Origin: JAEYXS01 sp943367715
Lineage (GTDB): Bacteria; Verrucomicrobiota; Verrucomicrobiia; Limisphaerales; JAEYXS01
Assembly: GCA_943367715.1 (NCBI GenBank)
Contig: CALRJY020000031.1
Location: 1-64,000 of the forward strand
DNA: 64,000 nucleotides
Reading direction: 5' to 3'
Part shown: positions 59,675 through 64,000 of the stretch, one piece after another
Position numbering within the stretch: the stretch's first letter is position 1
How the letters are laid out: each line of letters starts with the position of its first letter
Program-made: the position numbers and the translations under genes
The notes under the pieces: model-generated
Told to the model about the DNA's origin: nothing
Seen by the model: the letters and a program-made list of their open reading frames with translations, nothing else
Databases searched by the model: none

Positions 59675-60949
59675 ATGTCGTTGAATCCACCAATGCCTGC
59701 GGACGTGTATGACGTTTTGGTCATCGGCGGTGGTCCTGGCGGCAGCAGTTCCGCCTGTTATCTGCGACAGGCCGGCCTGAAAGTGCTCCTGCTGGAGCGT
59801 GAGCACTTTCCCCGTTTTCACATCGGCGAATCTTTGCTGCCGTATAACCGCCGCATCTTCGAAGAGATCGGGGTGCAGTCCAAACTCGAAGCCGCCGGCT
59901 TCCTCCGCAAGTTCGGTGCGCAATTCCATCTGGGTAACGGCTCCAAAGGCACCAAGTTTGTTTTCAAAGAAGGCCGTTTCACCAAGTTCTCGGAAGCCAT
60001 CCAGGTGGAGCGTTCGGTTTTTGATCACATTCTGCTCAAGCACGCTGCGGAACTCGGCACTGAAGTTCGTGAAGGCTGGACCGTCAAACGCGTGGAGCAG
60101 GGGAGTGATGTCGCCGAAGTCCAAGCCGTTTCGGATAAAGGCGAGGCAAGGACCTTCAAAGCCCGTTATCTTATCGATGCCAGCGGTCGCGGTAACATGA
60201 CTGGCAATCAGGAAGGCATCCGCGAGGTGCATCCCCGGCTGAAGAAACTCGCCGTCTTTGGGCACTTCAAACATGTGAAACGGGATGAAGGACCGAAGGA
60301 AACGGACACCATCATTGTCCGGCTGGATAATAAATGGTTCTGGCTCATCCCGTTGACCGCGGAAAAGACGAGTGTGGGTTGTGTCATGGACAATACCGAG
60401 TTCGGTACGTTGAAGCAGTCTCCCGCCGAGGTTTTTCAACGCTTCGTTGATTCCAGTCTTCCCCTGCGCGAACGCATGGCCAAGGCTGAGTTGTGTGGCC
60501 AGATCCAGACCACTGGTGATTTTTCGTACCGCAACAAAAGCTTCTACGGTCCGCGCCTGCTGCGCGTCGGTGATGCCGCCGGGTTCATGGACCCCATTTT
60601 TTCCGCCGGTGTCTTTTTGGCCATGTTCAGCGGTAAACTCGCGGCGAAGGCCATCGCCGAAACGGTGAAAAAGAATGACGATCCCATTCCGCGCTTTCAG
60701 GCTTATGAACGCCGCGTGTATGACTCCATGAAATTCTATTGGCAGATGGTGGAGAATTTTTACACCACGCCTTTTATGGAGGTCTTTCTGGAACCGCGTA
60801 AACGTTTTGACATGCCAGCCGCGGTGAACGCCGTGCTGGCCGGTGAATTGGATGGGGGAGTGGGCATGCGCTGGCGTCTGCGGCTCTTCTTTTTCATCGT
60901 CCGGATGCAGGCCCGCTATCCCTTGCTCCCGCGCATCTCTTTCCAATGA
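59675..60949 (+). CDS. FAD-dependent oxidoreductase, halogenase/geranylgeranyl-reductase-like
   Basis: A 424-residue flavoprotein. The FAD-binding Rossmann motif is DVLVIGGGPGGSSSACYLRQAG, with LLLEREHFPRFHIGESLLPYNRRIFEEIG (a signature of flavin-dependent halogenase-like enzymes). ARYLIDASGRG and a second FAD motif LRVGDAAGFMDPIFSAGV follow. The halogenase lysine and WxWxIP motif are not clear (FWLIPL is present), so reduction or oxidation of a polyene or other lipid is as likely as halogenation. It is 4 bases from sufT and overlaps the lipoprotein gene by four bases. Confidence 0.88.
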   Translation: MSLNPPMPADVYDVLVIGGGPGGSSSACYLRQAGLKVLLLEREHFPRFHIGESLLPYNRRIFEEIGVQSKLEAAGFLRKFGAQFHLGNGSKGTKFVFKEGRFTKFSEAIQVERSVFDHILLKHAAELGTEVREGWTVKRVEQGSDVAEVQAVSDKGEARTFKARYLIDASGRGNMTGNQEGIREVHPRLKKLAVFGHFKHVKRDEGPKETDTIIVRLDNKWFWLIPLTAEKTSVGCVMDNTEFGTLKQSPAEVFQRFVDSSLPLRERMAKAELCGQIQTTGDFSYRNKSFYGPRLLRVGDAAGFMDPIFSAGVFLAMFSGKLAAKAIAETVKKNDDPIPRFQAYERRVYDSMKFYWQMVENFYTTPFMEVFLEPRKRFDMPAAVNAVLAGELDGGVGMRWRLRLFFFIVRMQARYPLLPRISFQ

Positions 60950-61707
60950 CCACCACGTGGCAATTTTCACCGTTGCGCTGGCACGTCGGCCTCTGTGCGT
61001 TACTCGTGATGCTGCTCACCGGTTGCCGCACCCCATCTCCCTTTGCCCCGCTCGATCTTAGTCAACCCGGCTGGACGCAACGGCAGTACCAAGTCGTCTG
61101 GCAAGCCAAACCGGACGCGAATGAAATGGTCTGCGACGTCTTGGAAGCCCGCCATCCATCAGGGAAAATCTTTCTCCAAGTCAGCAAAACCCCGCTCATT
61201 CTCGCCACTGTTCAAACTGAAGGCAGCCAATGGTGGGTAGAATACGGCCCCCGTCCCCGCTACGGTAAAGGCGCGACCATTCCGACGGACGCAGCTCATC
61301 TTTGGGTCCTCATCGCGCTCCAAAAAACCAACGCCACCCATCTAAAGATCGAAACGCTGCCGAACCAGACCACCCGCTGGACCAGTCAAAAGACCGGCGA
61401 ACAAATCCAAGGTGTCCCTACTGGCATCAAGGCCGCAAAGGTCAACTCCCTCTCCCCAAGAGAGAGGGCCGGGGTGAGGGGGAAAGTGACGTCCATGAGC
61501 AAATTCAATGGCCTCAGCCAAACCTCATCGAAGTCACCGTTCTCTCAAATTTCAGAAGGCCCTAATTATGTCAGTAACCTCACATCTCCCTCTACCCTCG
61601 GAGGGGAGAGGGCCGGGGTGAGGGGTGCCCCTTCTTTCGATGTTCGGTGTTCAATGTTCGGTGTTCAATGTTTCCTCTCGGCCTCTAAAGGAGTCCCCGC
61701 CACATGA
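60946..61707 (+). CDS. Lipoprotein with a repeat-derived C-terminal tail
   Basis: A 253-residue predicted lipoprotein with signal (GLCALLVMLLTGC, lipobox LLTGC, Cys about 27). The folded part runs to about residue 165 (WQAKPDANEMVCDVLEARHPSGKIFLQVSKTP, QWWVEYGPRPRYGKGATIPTDAAHLWVLIAL). From about 166 the protein is read through dispersed repeats: SLSPRERAGVRG, TLGGERAGVRG and FDVRCSMFGVQCF. The tail is therefore probably not ancestral. It overlaps the flavoprotein gene by four bases and the exporter gene by four bases (61704-61707), so it belongs to the same operon. The family is not recognised. Confidence 0.75.
   Translation: MTTTWQFSPLRWHVGLCALLVMLLTGCRTPSPFAPLDLSQPGWTQRQYQVVWQAKPDANEMVCDVLEARHPSGKIFLQVSKTPLILATVQTEGSQWWVEYGPRPRYGKGATIPTDAAHLWVLIALQKTNATHLKIETLPNQTTRWTSQKTGEQIQGVPTGIKAAKVNSLSPRERAGVRGKVTSMSKFNGLSQTSSKSPFSQISEGPNYVSNLTSPSTLGGERAGVRGAPSFDVRCSMFGVQCFLSASKGVPAT
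61445..61485. repeat. Dispersed hairpin repeat (first copy in lipoprotein gene)
   Basis: CCCTCTC (61448-61454) pairs with GAGAGGG (61462-61468). The 20-mer GAGAGGGCCGGGGTGAGGGG at 61462-61481 is repeated exactly at 61606-61625. It is read in frame as SLSPRERAGVRG. Confidence 0.75.
61587..61675. repeat. Dispersed repeats (second hairpin copy plus TGTTCGGTGTTCAATG words)
   Basis: The second copy of the 20-mer (61606-61625) is followed at 61638-61675 by a direct repeat of GATGTTCGGTGTTCA / AATGTTCGGTGTTCA, the same class as at 283-318 on the opposite orientation. It is read in frame as FDVRCSMFGVQCF. Confidence 0.75.
61687..61693 (+). promoter_or_regulatory. Ribosome-binding site of the MMPL exporter gene
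   Basis: AAAGGAG lies ten bases before ATG 61704. It sits inside the end of the lipoprotein gene and directly downstream of the repeats, and gives the exporter its own initiation signal. Confidence 0.6.
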
Positions 61708-64000
61708 CCCCTCGCAAGTGGCTCCTGCTCGCGTTCACCCTCCTTGTGGTCTTCGGTCTTAGCCGTCTCCGCTTGGACGTGGACGTCCTCAATCTGCTTC
61801 CCGCTAAGTTGCCGGTGGTGCAGGGCCTACGCGCCCATCAGCAACACTTCGCCAATGCCCGCGAGCTCATCATCACCCTTAAAACCACGGATGCCGCTCT
61901 CTCCGAAGACGCCGCCCGCGCGCTCGCCGCAGAGTTGCGCAATCATACCAACGTCATCGGCCGGGCCATCTGGCAGCCGCCCTGGCAGGAAGACGCGCTC
62001 GGCGCTTCCGAACTCGTTGCCTATCTCTGGCTGAATTCCGACACCAACGCCGTTCAAAAACTGGAAGAACGCTTCCATCCGGACAAGCTTCCCGCCCAAC
62101 TCGCCAAGGTCCGTGAACAGCTCGCTACCTCGTTCTCGCCAGAAAGCGTGGCCCGCAGCAGCTACGATCCCTTGGATTTGCTCAACGTCTCTTCCGGCGA
62201 TCTCTCACCTGATGATCTTGGCTCCAATCAGCTTTTCGCCTCCGCCGACGGCACTTTCCGTCTCCTTCACATCGATCCTGCGACGCCACTGAAAGATTAC
62301 CATGAAGCCACCCGCTGGATCGCTGAGGTGAGAGCCATCCTTCTTAAATGGGTGCAATCGGATAGTGCGTATTCTGACGTGGAACTGCGCCTCACGGGTG
62401 GCCCCGCCTTCATGTCGGAGATCGCCAACAGCATGGAGACGGACATGCGGCAATCCATGCCCGGCTCACTGGCCTTGATCGCGGTCGTTTTTCTTATCGC
62501 ACACCGCCGCCTCAAACCGCTCCTGTGGCTGATTGTGATACTAGGCGCGAACGTCATTCTGACCATCGCCATCGGCGGCCTGCTCTTTGGTCGCATGAAC
62601 GTCATTAGCTTGGGCTTCGCCGCTATCCTTTTCGGCATGGTCGTGGATTTCGCCCTCGTCCTGTATCAGGAAGGCGTCACTTCCGGCAAATCTCCTGATG
62701 AGATCCGCGCCGAGATTGCCCCTGGTATCTGGTGGTCTGGCATCTCCACCGCAGCAGCCTTCGCCGCCTTGAATTTCGGCGGCCTCCCGGGCCTCGCGCA
62801 GCTCGGCACGCTTGTGGCCGCTGGTATTCTCACTGGTGCCTGGCTGGTTCTCCGTTTCTTTCCCCGCGTGATTCCTTTGGCAGCTCACGCGGCCAGAATT
62901 CAATCGGAGAAAGCCGCCGAGATGGCAGCGGGTAAGAAATCACCCAGCAACTTCCCTCGCTTCGGCCTCATCAGCAGCATAGTCATTCTTTTGGTTGCGG
63001 TCGTCATCCTGCAGCAGAAAGGTTTTCCCGGCCTGACGGCCAGTTCCGAGCCGCTTCGCCCGCGCAATAGCGGTTCATACAACGCCATGGACCAGTTGAA
63101 GACTGAACTGGGTCGCACGAATGAACCGGTTCTTCTCGTCATCAGCGGTGACACCGACGCTCAAGTCGCCGACCGCCTGCAACATGCGCAAGTAACCTTG
63201 AAGGGGTTGCGCGATAAAGGCCTCGTTCGCGATGCCTTGCTCCCGCTCACCCTCTGGCCGCAACCTGCTCAGATCGCCGTGAATCGCGAACGCCTGCGCA
63301 GTCTCGCCGCAGACTCGGACCGCATCCGGCAAGCTTTCCTTAATGCCGGTTTTGCCGAGAACGCCTTTCGCGTCACTGAACTGATGCTGCGCTATTGGAG
63401 CCAACAGGGGACCGAACTGCACCTGCCTACCGGCTCCACGCCTACATGGATTCTGGAACAAGTCATCGTCCGCCGGGATAAGGAACGCTACGCCCTTGGC
63501 ATCATCACGCCCACCAGCAATGGTGAAACGGCCGCCCTCCAACTCAGTGAAGCCCTCGATGGTCCGGGTGCAAGGGTCGCGGGTTGGGAGTTGCTCGGCA
63601 TCTCCATCCTGCGTCATGTGCAAAGCCAGTTCATCTGGGTGATGATTCCGTGCTCAATTCTGTTGCTCCTCTCTCTCTGGATGGCGTTCCGCCGCTGGAG
63701 CGAGGTGATGCTTAGCATCGGCACGTTGCTCGTCAGTGGCTTCCTCATGCTCGCCTTCATGCGCCTCTTCGGTTGGTCGTGGAATCTGCTGAACCTGATG
63801 GCTCTTCCATTGCTCCTTGGCTCCGCGGAAGACTATAGCATCCATCTCCAACTCGCCCTGCGCCGCACACACGGCGATTGGCGCGAGACGTGGCACAGCA
63901 CCGGCAAAGCGGTCTTACTTTGTTCCGCCACCACCATCATCGGTTTCGGCTCGTTGGCATTCTCACGCAATGCTGGCCTCGCGAGTCTCGGCCAGGTCTG
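61704..64000 (+). CDS. MMPL/RND-family exporter (partial, runs off the window)
   Basis: An open frame of 765 codons with no stop before base 64000. N-terminal membrane helix WLLLAFTLLVVFGLSRL, a large periplasmic loop (about 30-240), a cluster of helices (SLALIAVVFLIAH, WLIVILGANVILTIAIGGLLFG, ISLGFAAILFGMVVDFALVLYQEG) and a second half that repeats the plan. In the second half FLMLAFMRLFGWSWNLLNLMALPLLLGSAEDYSIHL resembles the first. The GMVVDFALVL and GSAEDYSIHL strands, where Asp lies in a helix, are the RND/MMPL proton-relay sites. It overlaps the lipoprotein gene by four bases. Relatives export lipids, hopanoids or aryl polyenes. Confidence 0.9.
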   Translation, partial: MTPRKWLLLAFTLLVVFGLSRLRLDVDVLNLLPAKLPVVQGLRAHQQHFANARELIITLKTTDAALSEDAARALAAELRNHTNVIGRAIWQPPWQEDALGASELVAYLWLNSDTNAVQKLEERFHPDKLPAQLAKVREQLATSFSPESVARSSYDPLDLLNVSSGDLSPDDLGSNQLFASADGTFRLLHIDPATPLKDYHEATRWIAEVRAILLKWVQSDSAYSDVELRLTGGPAFMSEIANSMETDMRQSMPGSLALIAVVFLIAHRRLKPLLWLIVILGANVILTIAIGGLLFGRMNVISLGFAAILFGMVVDFALVLYQEGVTSGKSPDEIRAEIAPGIWWSGISTAAAFAALNFGGLPGLAQLGTLVAAGILTGAWLVLRFFPRVIPLAAHAARIQSEKAAEMAAGKKSPSNFPRFGLISSIVILLVAVVILQQKGFPGLTASSEPLRPRNSGSYNAMDQLKTELGRTNEPVLLVISGDTDAQVADRLQHAQVTLKGLRDKGLVRDALLPLTLWPQPAQIAVNRERLRSLAADSDRIRQAFLNAGFAENAFRVTELMLRYWSQQGTELHLPTGSTPTWILEQVIVRRDKERYALGIITPTSNGETAALQLSEALDGPGARVAGWELLGISILRHVQSQFIWVMIPCSILLLLSLWMAFRRWSEVMLSIGTLLVSGFLMLAFMRLFGWSWNLLNLMALPLLLGSAEDYSIHLQLALRRTHGDWRETWHSTGKAVLLCSATTIIGFGSLAFSRNAGLASLGQV

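Noticed and set aside
1..64000. tRNA, rRNA, transposase or prophage genes
   Set aside because: Looked for cloverleaf-like sequences, DDE/recombinase motifs and phage structural genes by eye and recognised none; a tRNAscan or Infernal run could still reveal small RNAs.

Overview
The window looks like a chromosomal segment of a Verrucomicrobiota bacterium, most likely a subdivision-3 (Limisphaerales/Pedosphaera-like) lineage. That placement is inference. It rests on moderately high GC, genes typical of the PVC group (planctomycete-type cytochrome c domains fused to a formylglycine-generating-enzyme domain, a Tat-exported Gfo/Idh/MocA oxidoreductase, a WD40 Ser/Thr kinase), weak or missing Shine-Dalgarno sequences at many genes, and several families of short dispersed repeats of the kind I associate with these genomes. 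I recognised no rRNA, tRNA, CRISPR array, transposase or phage gene.

Layout. 0-2.3 kb: a non-coding leader with repeats and a terminator-like hairpin, then ilvN and ilvC ending in a strong terminator. 2.3-3.7 kb: two tandem secreted paralogues. 3.7-12 kb (minus strand): a tightly packed run read argA - L,D-transpeptidase - 8-bladed PQQ propeller protein - proA - ATP-grasp-like protein - marC. 12-18.7 kb: a MacAB-like efflux set (adaptor, ATPase, two permeases) followed by a CbxX-type AAA ATPase with a zinc ribbon. 18.8-21.9 kb: trpF, an AT-rich small gene, trpB and a small cytochrome c. 22-24.7 kb: a three-gene set made of an LpxL-like acyltransferase, a ketosynthase and a haem-oxygenase-like (CADD/PqqC-type) putative diiron oxidase. 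24.7-27.6 kb: a YfhO-like membrane protein and a SleB hydrolase. 28-31.2 kb: a TPR/gluzincin protein and an orphan gene. 31.3-35.2 kb: a WD40 kinase. 35.5-38.3 kb: an M28 peptidase and an EF-hand protein. 38.3-43.8 kb: a small orphan gene, a five-unit repeat array and a very large SF1 helicase with a C-terminal nuclease-like domain. 43.8-49.5 kb: an M20 peptidase, a cytochrome/FGE protein, a Gfo/Idh/MocA oxidoreductase and ApbE. 49.5-58.7 kb (minus): a multi-PAS hybrid histidine kinase, aroE, prepilin peptidase, a HAD hydrolase, a deoxyhypusine-synthase-like protein and a PfkB kinase. 59.1-64 kb: SufT, a flavin oxidoreductase, a lipoprotein and an MMPL/RND exporter that runs off the end.

The points most worth following are four. 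(1) The acyltransferase-ketosynthase-diiron oxidase set looks like a dedicated small lipid or carboxylate pathway. (2) The 38.7-39.2 kb array has five ~87-bp units, each with its own internally doubled word, next to a defence-like helicase. (3) Dispersed repeats sit on or supply coding ends at three genes and interrupt the helicase in frame. (4) The flavoprotein-lipoprotein-MMPL operon resembles the export part of aryl-polyene-type clusters. All functional statements come from reading motifs; no database search was run.
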